Positions 24,057-35,335 of a DNA stretch of 64,000 nt are shown here, piece by piece. Numbering within the stretch: the first letter of the stretch is position 1; the number at the start of each line of letters is the position of its first letter. The stretch is from Antedon mediterranea (taxonomy: Eukaryota; Echinodermata; Crinoidea; Comatulida; Antedonidae). The notes below the pieces were generated by a model. That model saw only the letters and a list, made by a program, of their open reading frames with translations, was not told where the DNA came from and searched no databases. The stretch spans positions 33,281,795 to 33,345,794 of the forward strand of contig NC_092670.1 in NCBI RefSeq assembly GCF_964355755.1, written 5' to 3'. The translations under genes and the position numbers were made by a program.

Positions 24057-24884
24057 ATGGCGGATAAAAAGCAAGTACGTGTGATGCTGTGGTGCGTACC
24101 ACGCTCAGGTTCAACGGCGTTCATTCGCTGCATGTCCAATCGAGATGATGTCAAAGCATTTCGTGAAATGTTCGTAGCATGTTCTTTCTTTGGACCAGAT
24201 TCAAAAAGTTGTATTGCTGATCAACTAAACGCTCAAGTAGAAGACGACTTTACTTATCAGAAAGTTCAAAGGAAGCTGGAAGCTGAATACGACGCACCAA
24301 TTATTTTCGCAAAAGACGGAGCTGCATCAATCTATGGTAACTACGAAGCATTGCCGAAAGGATACACGCACACGTTCCTGATTAAAAGTCCACACAAAAT
24401 TCATATGTCTAAAAATGCAATATTCGAAAATGCGAAAAAGTGCTTTGGAAATGAAGGTGCAATTTACAAAGACTCTAATAAAAACAACATTTCTGGGTCA
24501 CCTTTCTATGAGATGCTAGAGCTTGTAAAGTATGTCCGTGATGTGCTTAAACAAGAGGTCATCCTCCTCGACGGTGATGATCTAATAACCAATCCTGAAG
24601 CTATGATGAAGAAATGGTGCGAGGCTGTTGGTGTTCCATTTAAACCAGATATGATGAAGTGGGAAAAAGACGGTGAGATTAAGTGGGAAATGTCTGAAGG
24701 ACACAAAATGTTTATGAACATTTTCCCAGAAGCTTCAAAGAATGCGTTTAACAGTACTGGTTTTAGTACTCGAGTTGCCACTGATCATAGTAAAACAGAT
24801 GTCCCAGAAGACGTAAGAAAGTGTATTGAAGATTCTGAACCTTATTATAAAGAGTTGTATAAAATGAGGATTAGCCTAGATTAG
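24057..24884 (+). CDS. P-loop sulfotransferase-like protein, copy 1
   Basis: 275 residues in one coding exon directly after an acceptor. The N-terminal VMLWCVPRSGSTAF is a 5'-phosphosulfate-binding P-loop of the sulfotransferase fold, in the form seen in bacterial and invertebrate sulfotransferase-like families (WxxPRSxSTAF). Further blocks are FLIKSPHKIHM, a VILLDGDDLITNPEAMMKKW segment just before CEAVGVPF (the conserved late helix-strand region of the fold), and EGHKMFM with NAFNSTGFS near the C-terminus. There is no signal peptide or membrane segment, so a cytosolic PAPS-dependent enzyme is plausible, but the substrate is unknown and activity is inferred from the fold. A poly(A) signal AATAAA lies at 24914. 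It is a close paralogue of the genes at 29139 and 33674. Confidence 0.85.
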   Translation: MADKKQVRVMLWCVPRSGSTAFIRCMSNRDDVKAFREMFVACSFFGPDSKSCIADQLNAQVEDDFTYQKVQRKLEAEYDAPIIFAKDGAASIYGNYEALPKGYTHTFLIKSPHKIHMSKNAIFENAKKCFGNEGAIYKDSNKNNISGSPFYEMLELVKYVRDVLKQEVILLDGDDLITNPEAMMKKWCEAVGVPFKPDMMKWEKDGEIKWEMSEGHKMFMNIFPEASKNAFNSTGFSTRVATDHSKTDVPEDVRKCIEDSEPYYKELYKMRISLD

Positions 24885-24913
24885 AAATGTGTCTCTAAAG
24901 ATATAAAATTGTG

Positions 24914-24919
24914 AATAAA
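24914..24919 (+). terminator. Poly(A) signal of sulfotransferase-like copy 1
   Basis: AATAAA stands 30 bases after the TAG stop in an AT-rich 3' UTR. The corresponding hexamer is not preserved in copies 2 and 3. Confidence 0.6.
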
Positions 24920-25397
24920 ATCTTCAGTTAGTTTATAATAATACAGTAGGAAAATCATCCTGCTGTACAAGAAAAAGTAATGAACTTATGATTCTGTTTA
25001 CACCGAAGCACTTTTTGTGCGTTAGAGGCATTAGCTTTTCATACAGAATAAATTATAACTCAAAATATAAATTAATTCAAAAGCCTCGCTAGAACGTATC
25101 AAATTGATAATTGTTGATACATAATTTTAAAATGATATATTTTGTATTTGTATTGTATCTCGCTTTCAAGGAAAGACGAGTTAGGTTTTTTAAAGAGAAG
25201 TATGATGTTTGATGTAAATAAATAAAGTTAACTAATAAGTTCATAATAAATTCATCGTCATCTTCATGAATCATTGTTTTTGTACATTGTGTTTTAAATT
25301 TGATGTAAGTGTAACTGTCAAAGGTCAAATAGTTGCATTAACTACAGGCAATTTGTGGATTGACTCAAAACAAATTGCAATAGTTTCAAAACTTTTC

Positions 25398-25640
25398 CTG
25401 ATTTTAATCGTATCCTATTCATTATCACTGTGCGCAAGTACAACCAAAATGGGTATAGTATAGCGCATAATGCTAAACTTGTCACTGATTTTAATCGTAT
25501 CCTATTAATTATCAGTGTGCGCAAGTACAACCAAAATGGGTATAGTATAGCGCATAATGCTAAACTTGTCACTGATTTTAATCGTATGATATTCATTATC
25601 ACTGTGTGCAAGTACAACCAAATATGGGTATAGTAGCACA
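25398..25640. repeat. 87-bp tandem repeat, about 2.8 copies
   Basis: The unit starts with CTGATTTTAATCGTAT and contains GCGCAAGTACAACCAAAATG and GCATAATGCTAAACTTGTC. Successive copies start 87 bases apart (ATTTTAATCG at 25401, 25488, 25575). Because 87 is a multiple of three, open frames on both strands span it, but they have no other protein-like features. Confidence 0.85.
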
Positions 25641-25649
25641 CAGTGTTAA

Positions 25650-25985
25650 AGCTTGGTTCCCACTAGCGACGCAACGCAACGCAACCGACGTAACCAACAT
25701 AAGGACATGCCCTTCCAATAATTGTGTTTGCCACCGCCTGCGTGAAATCAAACCTGCTTGTTGCGCGTCAACGTTAGGTGCCGTAGACAACCTCTTCAAC
25801 ATATTAACAAGAGATGAACGGCCAATAAATGTTTCTGTGTAATAGTATACAAATAATGAATGTTTATGAGTGTAATGGTACAGATAATGACATGAGGTGA
25901 ATGATGAAAGGTTATATTTCAACAAGGCGAAGCCGAGTTGACATATAACCTTTAATCATTCACTAATTATTGCACGCCATTCCAG
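25650..25985. mobile_element. Short inverted-repeat elements downstream of sulfotransferase-like copy 1
   Basis: A GCTTGGTTCCCACTAGCGAC motif followed by repeated ACGCA words begins at 25652. An AAATAATGAATGTTTATGAG end at 25848 belongs with a partly inverse CACTAATTATTGCACGCC end near 25979. The second family recurs at 37560-37745. No coding capacity is seen. Confidence 0.45.
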
Positions 25986-26677
25986 ACGCAGCTGCTGAAA
26001 GGATATACAGTATATATAATATAAAGGGAAACACAAACAGTTTTCCGCTATGCCCGCAAATCAGATCTGTCTTGAATTCAACATCCATCGGATATGGTCA
26101 TGAGCTATTATAACCAGTTGGTAAACTAAATATACATGACTTATAAAATAACACAAACAAAAAACCTCTGGATCAAAGGCTATTTTAATATCGAGTTACC
26201 ACAGTAAGGAAGGAAAAATGTGTTTGTACTGTATGCTAATCATTAATTTAAATAATACTAATATTTAATATTTGCATATCTACGGCCGTTTTCAAAACTC
26301 AATGTTCTAGCAATATTGTTTTTTAAACGAATTCATATATAGTAGTGGACTTACTGTTGTTGGTAGGCCTACTTCAAATGTTATTGTATAATTATTTTTA
26401 ATTTGCACACTATAAAAGTCTATGATAGGTGTTATGTGTTAAAAAATTTTTTTAATCTTGTGCGTATCAATGAATTTAAAACATAGGAAAAGTGTTTTAA
26501 CTCTTGCATATACTTTGCGTTTGTAAAGTTTTCTCAGTTGAAATCTGTGTTTTTTAAAGGAGGACTCTCTCCCGTCGAAGACGGGTATGCCTTCTAATAC
26601 TAGTTTTCTATCAAACTTAAAGATATATTGTCCTCTTGAAAATAATTCTTAAACATTATGTTGTTGAATATGTCATT

Positions 26678-28260
26678 TTTATTATAATAATAACAATAAT
26701 AATAACAGGATTTTTATAGCGCACATACCACTCAAGAGTGCTCAAGGCGCATAAAAAAAAAATAAAAACAAATAAATGCAATTTCTTTGGAGGGTCCCCA
26801 TCCGCTCTTGTTCTGTCGCGGTCCCGGACCCCTACCTAGGTGACCAAACAAAGGAGCAGGATACACATTTGCCTTGCCACAGACGACCGGGTGCTCAGAG
26901 ACAACAACCAAGACAGAGGCACCCCAAAGATAATGCTGGTCAGGAAAAATTATACTATACAATTCTAGAACTTTAAGAAACCTTATGATTTCCATATGCC
27001 TTAATGAATAAATGTGTTTTTAATAATTTTTTAAAAGTATCAACAGTTTTGCAAAATCTGATAGAGCTCGGTAGAGCATTCCATAGACGACGAGCAGTAA
27101 CGGTGAAAGCTCTGTCTCCCTATGAGTGGTGAGACTTAGGTTGATGTAGAAGCAGCGTATCACTAGAACGCAGATTCCGTTTGGGAACATACAGCCTAAG
27201 CATGTCAGAAATATATTCAGGAGCCATGCCATTAATAGACTTAAAAACAAAGAGTAATATTTTAAAACAACAGGAAGCCAATGCAAAGTTTCCAAGGTAT
27301 TTGATATGTGTGCATATCTTGGTAGTTTTTTAACAACTCGTGCCGCTGTATTTTGAATCAGCTGAAGCCTGTGGAGTTGTTTTTGTGGTAGCCCATATAG
27401 CAATGAGTTTCCCATATCCAGTCGTGAAGTGACAGAAGCATGAACAAGTTGTTTAGCTGCTGCCTCATTAATAAACTTTCGAATCCTTCGGATGTTTCGT
27501 AAGTGAAAAGACGACGTAGAAATAGTTTTTGAGATAGGAGAAATCATAGTCATACCCGCATCCATTTCAACTCCTAGATTTCTAACCTGCCTAACCGGGT
27601 CTATTCGGGTTTCACCAATGTAAATAAAACTTGGTGGCAGTTTTTCCAACTGCAGCTTTGATCCAATGAGAATATATTCTGTTTTTTCATCATTTAATTT
27701 AAGAAAGTTGTTTTTCATCCAGACACGTAATTCATGGATAAAATGTTGGAGCAATTCCAAAGAAATGTCACTATGTGTCATTGTGGGTTTAAAAGAAATA
27801 TAAATCTGAGTATCATCTTAGAAACTTAGATAGTACAGATCATATTTACTAATGATATCCCGTATTGGGTGTAAATAAATTGTGAACCATTGCGGTCCAA
27901 GAACAGATCCTTGTGGTACCGAAAAGTTTAAAAAAGATGCTTTTGAGATAGCATCACCAATACACGTGTTGAGGCTTTTTTTTACAAATATGACCGACAC
28001 CAATCAAGTGCTTTTCCTTCAATAGCAATATACGTACTGAGTCTATTTAACAACACGGGATGGTCAACCGTATCAAATGCTGCACTTAAGTCTAATAATA
28101 CTAGAGCAGTTAGCTTTCCATCATCCATTGCACGTAGGATATCGTTATTTACATGAAGTAATGCAGTTTCAGTACTATGATGTACTTTGTAGGCAGATTG
28201 ATACGGAACAAGTACTACTAAGTATTAAACGTTATACAGGCGAATTAGGTAAACACGATT
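26678..28260 (-). mobile_element. Dead non-LTR retrotransposon (CR1/L2-like), 5'-truncated
   Basis: On the minus strand, from 28260 down, the frames encode pieces of a reverse transcriptase: [14 protein letters not shown], the motif-A block [15 protein letters not shown], then the VPQGSVLGP block (about 27920), and the C-terminal region (27781-27020) with LNDEKTEYILIGSK and LIQNTAARVVKKLPRYAHI leading to LHWLPV. The order is right for a CR1/L2-type LINE. It is inactive: the frame shifts near 28000 and a stop codon at 27818 replaces part of the catalytic YxDD box. A non-coding 3' region follows, ending in ATT/AAT repeats near 26680. There is no endonuclease domain, so the 5' end was lost on insertion or later. 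Confidence 0.85.
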
Positions 28261-29130
28261 TTCAAATGTTTTTAATTTTAGGATTTTAGCCTTTTATTTT
28301 CAAGTTCATAGGTCGAACCCAGATGACAACGTTAAATAACATTGTATCAATTCAGTGAAAGTGAAACCGTTTTTGATCGAATACCCAGCATGTTGACCAA
28401 ATTATATTTTGCAAATCAATCTGAAATGCCATTTATTTCCAGAAATGTTTTTTTTTTCTGTAAACGACTACATTCAATCACAACATGTAAATTCACAGAA
28501 AATTGTAAAGATACAAATTTATTTAACATAAGCAGCTACTTTCAGTGTTATGGCTAAAAATGGTTGATTACAGGAAAACCAATTTCTGCAACAGACTTTA
28601 AATTCAGTTAACAAATTTCAAACTAGCATTACCGACTTATTTTATTCATCAACAAAATAAATTAAAAGGATAATCAATAATGAATCATAAACAAAATTAG
28701 TACTACGTTGAAATTTAATAAGTTAGAACATGCGATTAATTAGTTTGGAGAATAGTTCATGAGTTGAAATGATGAACTATAACTAGACAAGACCAATAGT
28801 TTATAAACAGTAGGACTTGCTTTTAATGAATAAACCTCATTCAAATGTGAATTAGAACTATTTTACTATTATATTACTTTTACATCCGTTTTTCGTGACA
28901 AACCTTACGTTGACAAGAAACCATCCTTTAGTATAGGTAGATACGTAATTAACAAATATATATAATATACTCTGTATAAAAAGTTTAGGCATCTACCGCA
29001 AAAAAAAGTGTTTCGGTGTAATAAGAATCATAAGTTCATTGATTTTTCATGTACAGCAGGAACATTTTCTATACTGTATTATTATAAACTAACTTCTCTA
29101 AGCTTTTTTCACAATATTATATCTTTAGAG
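28260..29130. other. Duplicated flank of the sulfotransferase-like genes; no gene seen
   Basis: AT-rich sequence without a supported gene. The segment around 28780-29110 resembles 30830-31490 (ACCAATAGTTTATAAA, CATTCAAATGTG/CATTCAAACGTG, TTCATTGAT, GTACAGCAGGA), and its last part resembles the 3' flank of copy 1 in inverse. The region 28385-28440 (ATGTTGACCA..ATTATATTTTG) also recurs at 36010. Segmental duplication has therefore carried non-coding flanks with the genes. Confidence 0.55.
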
Positions 29131-29138
29131 ACACATTT

Positions 29139-29969
29139 CTAATCTAGGGTCATCCTCATTTTATACAAATCTTTATAGAAAGGATCAGAATCTTCAATAC
29201 ACTTTCTGACATCTTCTGGGACATCCGTTTTGCTATGATCAGTGGCAACTCGGGTACTAAAACCAGTACTGTTAAACGCATTCTTTGAAGCTTCGGGGGT
29301 AAGTTTCATAAACATTTTGTGTCCTTCAGACATTTCCCATTTAATATCACCGTTCTGTTCCCAATTCATCATATCTGGTTTAAATGGAACACCAACAGCC
29401 TCGCACCATTTCTTCATCATAGCTTCAGGATTGGCTATCAAATCATCTCCATCGATTAATATAATATTTTGCTTGAGTTCGTCCCGAACATACTTTACCA
29501 GTTCTAGCATCTCATAAAATGGCGATCCAATATTAGATGTAATACATGCTTTGTCATATCCTGCATCTGAAATTCCAAATTGCTTCATGGCCTTTTCAAA
29601 TAGTGATTTTTTGGACATGTGAACTTTATGTGGACTTTTAATGAGGAAGGTGTGTGTATAACCTGTCGGTAAACATTCATAGTTCCCGTAAATAACTTCC
29701 ACTCCGTCTTTTGCGAAAACAATTGGAGCGTCGTAGTCGGCTTCAAGCTTCGCCTTAACCTTCTTAAAGGTTAAATCTTCTTCTACTGCTACGTTCATTT
29801 TTCCGGTGATATCAAGGCGTGCCTCTGGTCCAAAAAAAGTGCATGCTACGAACAGTTCACGAAAAGCTTTGACATCATCTCTATTGGAGATACATCGAAG
29901 GAATGCAGTTGAACCTGCGCGTGGTACGCACCACAACATTACACGTATTTGTTTTTTCTCAGCAGCCAT
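29139..29969 (-). CDS. P-loop sulfotransferase-like protein, copy 2
   Basis: 276 residues, transcribed leftward. It has the P-loop VMLWCVPRAGSTAF, FLIKSPHKVHM, IILIDGDDLIANPEAMMKKW next to CEAVGVPF, and EGHKMFM; the C-terminal half is almost identical to copy 1 while the middle (residues about 125-150) is divergent. The ATG follows the acceptor TTTATCTTAG directly. An upstream exon probably ends at CTTGAG|GTTAGT (last base 30478), with a TATATAAG box at 30564-30571, so the promoter-plus-5'UTR-intron layout equals that of copy 1. The 508-base intron contains a long TA microsatellite. The protein is presumed cytosolic with an unknown acceptor substrate. Confidence 0.85.
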   Translation of the reverse strand: MAAEKKQIRVMLWCVPRAGSTAFLRCISNRDDVKAFRELFVACTFFGPEARLDITGKMNVAVEEDLTFKKVKAKLEADYDAPIVFAKDGVEVIYGNYECLPTGYTHTFLIKSPHKVHMSKKSLFEKAMKQFGISDAGYDKACITSNIGSPFYEMLELVKYVRDELKQNIILIDGDDLIANPEAMMKKWCEAVGVPFKPDMMNWEQNGDIKWEMSEGHKMFMKLTPEASKNAFNSTGFSTRVATDHSKTDVPEDVRKCIEDSDPFYKDLYKMRMTLD

Positions 29970-30017
29970 CTAAGATAAAGAAACCTTGTGTTTAGTTATA
30001 TAAAAATAATGTATATA

Positions 30018-30018
<1 letters not shown>

Positions 30019-30076
<58 letters not shown>
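30019..30076. repeat. (TA)n microsatellite
   Basis: About 29 uninterrupted TA units lie in the 5' UTR intron of sulfotransferase-like copy 2. A shorter TA run follows at about 30158-30173. Confidence 0.9.
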
Positions 30077-30079
<3 letters not shown>

Positions 30080-30477
30080 TTGTAAGATGAGATACCAACT
30101 CATCTGTTTACAATCGTTATCATCCCCAAACGTTGACGACAAGCATACAAGATGCTGTATATATATATATATAGTGTACTAATTTTTTAAGTGTATCTAC
30201 AGAAGTAGAACAGTGGTGCCTGAATTTGTAAAGGGTGAATCATCGACAGTGACCATGAACAATCGCCAATACAAGTCTTTAACATACATTATGGTAGGCT
30301 ACAAATTGAGAATGACCTAGTAGGGTCAGCCTGTCTCGAAGGAGAATTACTGTGGCCATCATCCAGTCTACCTAATAGAAATCGTTTCAGACATTCTGGA
30401 CCCACCACTACTTATCAGTTTATACGTGGATAAATAAAAATAGTCATATCATATCAATACTGAATTGTATTACTAAC

Positions 30478-30571
30478 CTCAAGTGCTAATAAAATATCTT
30501 GGGCAGGTTACTCTGACGTACGGCAAGCAGACAATCAGTGTAATTGAATGTAAAATAACAGAGCTTATATA
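30478..30571 (-). promoter_or_regulatory. TATA box and non-coding first exon of sulfotransferase-like copy 2
   Basis: On the minus strand CGTATATAAGC (TATA core 30571-30564) lies about 85 bases before the donor CTTGAG|GTTAGT at 30478. This mirrors copy 1, where the TATA box lies about 100 bases before its donor. Confidence 0.5.
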
Positions 30572-31368
30572 CGGAAAACTTAGCGAAGTTAATTATTGTT
30601 ATTCAATACTGTGTAATAATATATTCGATATTATTACCCTTGACCAGCAAATATTTCACCGCAATGCATCATGTTACCCGGTAACTTGGAAATTCAATAG
30701 TACGGTTTAACTTAACATTAACTCTTCGGTGCTGCGGCTGCTGCGATTACTGTACCTGTGTAACGACAATATACTAATACAGGTCGAATAAGCGAATAAT
30801 TCAGTTTACTGATGACTTTATATAACGGGACCAATAGTTTATAAAGACATTATGAATAACAAGTTTTGCTCATTCAAACGTGCATTAGAACAATTAATTA
30901 TCACCATTAGATATCACTTTTCCATTAGGTAGAACTAATACCGAACGGAACATATCAAATTGCAAGTATACACTCAGTCATGCTATAAATCTAAATAATA
31001 TACTATGATACAAAAGTAAACCAGCCAAATGACAGAGGATTAAATGGGCGTTATTATGTTAAGACTACAAAAGGCTGATGCGAAAGGATACAATATAGAA
31101 AACGATCTGTTTTCTTAAAAGTACTATGTATGAAAAGCTTAGGACCCTACCGTACCTAAAAATGTATCGGCCGTGTAACCAAAATATGTTCATTGATGAC
31201 TTTGCATTGTTGTATTTCCCCAAATATGACAAGGTGCCTTACCCAACTTATTGAAAGGGTTCAATGAGACAATTTTATAGTTCATATAAATTAGCTTTAG
31301 AATGTACCTTTGCTTAATTCAGACGTGATAATCTTGAACTGACATTTGGAACATACAAGACCACCAAC

Positions 31369-31384
31369 GCCCCCCCCCCCCCCG
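31369..31384. repeat. Poly(C) run
   Basis: A run of about 14 cytosines, broken by one G at the end, in the spacer before the sulfotransferase-like pseudogene. It is unusual in such AT-rich DNA and may be prone to length error in sequencing. Confidence 0.8.
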
Positions 31385-31500
31385 CCCAATATTCTTCAAG
31401 TCTGACTTTTTCCTGTTGTACAGCAGGACAATTTTCTAAACTGCATTATTATAAACTAAACTAAATGTTTTCACAGTATTATATCTTTAGAGACACATTT

Positions 31501-31636
31501 CTAATCTAGTGTCATCCTCATTTTATACAATTCTTTATAATAAGGTTCAGAATCTTCAATACACTTTCTGACATCTTCATCTTCTGGTACATCTGGTTTA
31601 CAACAGTAAATGGAACACACAACAGCCTCGTTCGAT
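31501..31636 (-). pseudogene. Sulfotransferase-like pseudogene (copy 4, internal deletion)
   Basis: The last 30 or so codons are intact on the minus strand (VRKCIEDSEPYYKELY to MRMTLD and stop), with an extra ED pair just before. Upstream they are joined to a stretch matching the codons for CEAVGVPF in the parent gene, now out of frame. The join occurs at CCAGATG, which is present in both parental regions, so about 60 codons were removed between short direct repeats. Everything 5' of that is gone. The 3' flank (31410-31500) still resembles those of copies 1 and 2. Confidence 0.8.
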
Positions 31637-31639
31637 AAA

Positions 31640-33670
31640 TCTCGCGTTACTCAAATTTTCTCGATGAAAATAAATAAACAATTGTAAGCTAATTTGATCA
31701 AATTATACTCTAGTGCTTATATATGAATGTATTCATGGGCATAATATAGAATAACTACTTTTCTTTGATATGATATTTAATTTTAGAAATGCAATTCTTA
31801 AATGTGATGATTTAGTAGTACTAATGATTATTATTTTACTGTTTTTCAATATAGTTTTCGCTTAATACAGTGGCTTAAATTTCTTGCTTTATTGTATTAT
31901 GTTAATATTTACCACTAACATAGCTTTTATTTTTAGTTAAATATGCAAACTGTGCTAGCCTGTGGATTTTAAATAAAAAAGAAATACACTATGAACAGTA
32001 ACTGCACACATTTACTTCGAGTGTATGCCTAATATCGTCGCCACCTAGACCACCTATATTTAGCCAGATGTAATCACATGGATTCATGTGCTATTTTTTT
32101 ATGAATCACTGATTTTGACTAAACGGGTGAATGTTCGACCTTGATTACTAGAGGTTGCCTACTGGTACTCAAAAGTATAATGGAATTAATTTATATCATT
32201 CTAAACCTCGTATTACTGTAATTATAGTGTCACTTAGCGTAACATAATACCGATGCTACCATTGGATATTATAATCATCAGTGGCGAAAGAGTTGCTGGT
32301 CGTTGCAGATTCAATTCAAGAACGTATCTAATCACGTGGATATTTACTTAATATAGGCCTATAAATTAAATAAAGCACTATATTTCAATCAAACTGTACT
32401 TGACATTCGTTAGAGTAACCTGTAACCTGTCCAAGATAATTCGTTGAAAAATAAGGTTAGTGTTTTATAGGCCCACTTAAGCATTTTTTGGTGCAATTAC
32501 AATTTGACCGAGTTCCATTGCAGTTATTCACAGTATAAAATGTGCATGTTACAGCCTAGGTTTCTACAGTTCAGATTTTGTAAGCTTTTATTCTAATTTG
32601 ATTCCATTTATATTGTTCCCCTGAAAATATGACATGTTACTGTTTTTTTAAAAAAGGATTTACTTGAAGAAAAAAAATCAAGTTAGTCAAATTGACTGCC
32701 AGCCAAAAGGTTCTATTTCTGGTTTTTTTTTCTACGGAAGTGATTAACTTGATTAAAACTACAAAATGGCCTATCAACGTCTGATTTAATTTTATTATCT
32801 TCCTTTTTCATGTTTTTTGAAAAATCTGAAACATCTTTAAAGAATTTCTTGATCTGGGACGTACACCTACAGTATAAGACTGTCGAGCCACGGGGAGGTG
32901 CGCATCTTAGGGTGGCGGAATTAATTTTAGTGTTGCAACCTTTCACTAAAAATCTCAGTACCTACAGATACTATTACCATTATAAATGATTGTTTAAACA
33001 ATTAATAACTGATTCTTCTGGCCATGTAAATATATAACTTTAGAAATTAAATAGGAAAACTTTGAGGGTATGAACCTGTGTGGGCTACTTGCCCGGAAAT
33101 TGCACTCTTACACTAACATTCTTAGAACTGCTACTAAATTTTAAAAGGTTAAAATAAAGGATGTAAAATAACTGATTTACTGGCCACCAAACTTGAGGTG
33201 ATGAACCTGTAGGCCTACTTTCCCTTTCACTTAAAATGAATGTGTATAAAGTCAAAATGTTCAAAATAATAACTAAACTGAAATAAAAAAATGAAATTCT
33301 TCGCTCCACTTCTTTGGGATTGAGGTTGGAAAATTTGAGAATATAAATCTGTAATTTCCCATTGATCATCCCTACTATAATATTACTTTTAGTGTATGTG
33401 TGCAATATTATTTAGATAGTAAAAAATAACAACTAAACAAGCCAATGTAGCCTAAATTTCAAAACAAAACCAGAAGCGTGGCTGCATTTGTTTTCTTTTT
33501 CCGAATTGGAACTCTTTGCCCTTATATTAAGGGAAAGTTTTAAACCGTGGTATCCATGTTGTGAAAAACTAAACGCAGCAGTGTTATTTAACACAAACAT
33601 TAGGCCCAAACTGTTTTATATCAAACAGGTTGTTTATTAAGTTGACTTGAACTTGTTGATTTTCTTAAAT
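31640..33670. other. Spacer before sulfotransferase-like copy 3; no gene seen
   Basis: AT-rich DNA with small open frames lacking any recognisable family. The upstream exon and promoter of copy 3 should be near its right end. CAAACAG|GTTGTT at about 33629 is a possible but weak donor, and CTTATATTAAG at about 33521 a possible TATA-like box. Confidence 0.4.
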
Positions 33671-33673
33671 TAG

Positions 33674-34501
33674 ATGGCTACTGAGCAAAAGCAAACACGT
33701 GTAATGTTGTGGTGCGTACCACGCGCAGGTTCAACGGCGTTCCTTCGATGTATCTCCAATAGAGATGATGTCAAAGCTTTTCGTGAACTGTTCGTGGCAT
33801 GCAATTTTATTGGACCAGAAGCACGCACTGATATCGCCAAGAAGATGAACGTACCAATCGAAGAAGATTTTACCTTTAAGAAGATTAAGGCGAAGCTTGA
33901 AGCCGACTACGACGCTCCAATTGTTTTTGCGAAAGACGCATCTAACGTCATCTACGGGAACTTTGAGTATTTACCGAAAGGTTATATACATACCTTCCTC
34001 ATCAAAAGTCCACATAAAGTTCACATTTCTAAACACTTATTATTTGAAAATGCCAAGAAGCACGCTGGAACTTCATTCCAGCAATTTGCATCTACAACAG
34101 CAAATAGTGTTAGATCGCCATTTTATGCCATGCTTGAACTGGTAAAGTATGTTCGAGACGAACTTAAACAAGAGGTTATACTCATCGATGGAGATGATCT
34201 ACTAGCCAATCCTGAAGCTATGATGAAGAAATGGTGCGAAGCTGTTGGTGTTCCATTTAAACCAGATATGATGAATTGGGAAAAGAACGGTGAGGTTAAA
34301 TGGGAAATGTCTGAAGGACACAAAATGTTTATGGAACTTTCCCCCGAAGCTTCAAAGAATGCATTTAACAGTACAGGTTTTAGTTCCGGAATTGCCACTG
34401 ATCACAGTAAAGCGCATGTCCCAGAACATGTTAAGAAGTCTATTGAAGACTCTGAACCTTATTATAAGGAGTTGTATAATATGAGGATGACTCTCGATTA
34501 A
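33674..34501 (+). CDS. P-loop sulfotransferase-like protein, copy 3
   Basis: 275 residues in one exon, ATG directly after the acceptor TTCTTAAATTAG. The P-loop is VMLWCVPRAGSTAF, followed by FAKDASNVIYGNF, FLIKSPHKVHI, VILIDGDDLLANPEAMMKKW with CEAVGVPF, and EGHKMFMELSPEASKNAF. Compared with copies 1 and 2, the last third differs at several positions otherwise shared (SSGIATDHSKAHVPEHVKK), suggesting functional or neutral drift. The frame is complete and ends with LYNMRMTLD. It has the same orientation as copy 1 and the opposite one to copy 2. Enzyme activity is inferred from the fold and the substrate is unknown. Confidence 0.85.
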   Translation: MATEQKQTRVMLWCVPRAGSTAFLRCISNRDDVKAFRELFVACNFIGPEARTDIAKKMNVPIEEDFTFKKIKAKLEADYDAPIVFAKDASNVIYGNFEYLPKGYIHTFLIKSPHKVHISKHLLFENAKKHAGTSFQQFASTTANSVRSPFYAMLELVKYVRDELKQEVILIDGDDLLANPEAMMKKWCEAVGVPFKPDMMNWEKNGEVKWEMSEGHKMFMELSPEASKNAFNSTGFSSGIATDHSKAHVPEHVKKSIEDSEPYYKELYNMRMTLD

Positions 34502-35335
34502 AAATATAATCTTTAAAAAGATATACTTTGAAAACAAGATCATTTTGTTTTAGATTTCTGTGTGAAAATTATTTAGTAACGCGCATAAGGGCATCTTTTA
34601 CATTTGATTGATATATTTTGTATCATGTGCCATGCATTAGTTAGCTATTGATTGAAATCACTATTTGCAGTTTAACCGCTCTACTCCACTATTGAAAGTC
34701 AAATAGTCCATGTCCAATTCAAGATGACGGCAGTAGATTAATTTAGTTTACTCTAGAACAGTGGTGTGCTATAAAACAATGTTTTGTTTTTTTTTAACCG
34801 GGGGAGAATATTTCATTCGTTGAAACCTTACCTACTGAACTTGGATTCGCCTTGTTGAAAGAGTCTGAATAATATAATGTTGTCCCATTCAACTCAAGAT
34901 TCATCATTTGTTTATTAAATTGATTAAAAACGTATGCTAACTTCGAAGTGTTAAATATTGTTGAATTTTGATTCATGATTGTTAATTGTTTTTTTATAAA
35001 ATGAATGAATATTCATCATGAATAAAATATTACCGTATTATCAGTATTCTGTACTACATTTAAAAGTTTGTTTGTAGAAGAATTCGGTTTCTAGTATTGA
35101 ATGATTTCCTTTAGAATCTAGGACTAACATGCCAGAAACCATTATGTTTTTATTCAATCAACCACTTGAATGAGCTGCTGACGTAAGTGTGTACCTTTCC
35201 AATTTGTGATGTGATCGAATGTTTATTTACCGAAAATGAAATTTGCGGACATTTCATTCAAACTATTGACGAATAGGAGTTGTCACGGCGGTACGGTCTC
35301 ACGGACTGTAATTTCGCAACCACGTATTACGAGAC

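Noticed and set aside
25398-25640. Possible CRISPR-like array
   Set aside because: Units are directly adjacent 87-base repeats without unique spacers, and the genome is eukaryotic.
29242-29517. 91-codon frame antisense to sulfotransferase-like copy 2 (and equivalents at 24506 and 34123)
   Set aside because: The same antisense frame appears in all three paralogues because they are homologous; the sense frames carry the conserved P-loop and full-length protein.
24057-34501. Sulfotransferase-like genes considered as an operon or defence-type system
   Set aside because: They are in mixed orientation with their own promoters and UTR introns. This is a eukaryotic gene-family cluster.
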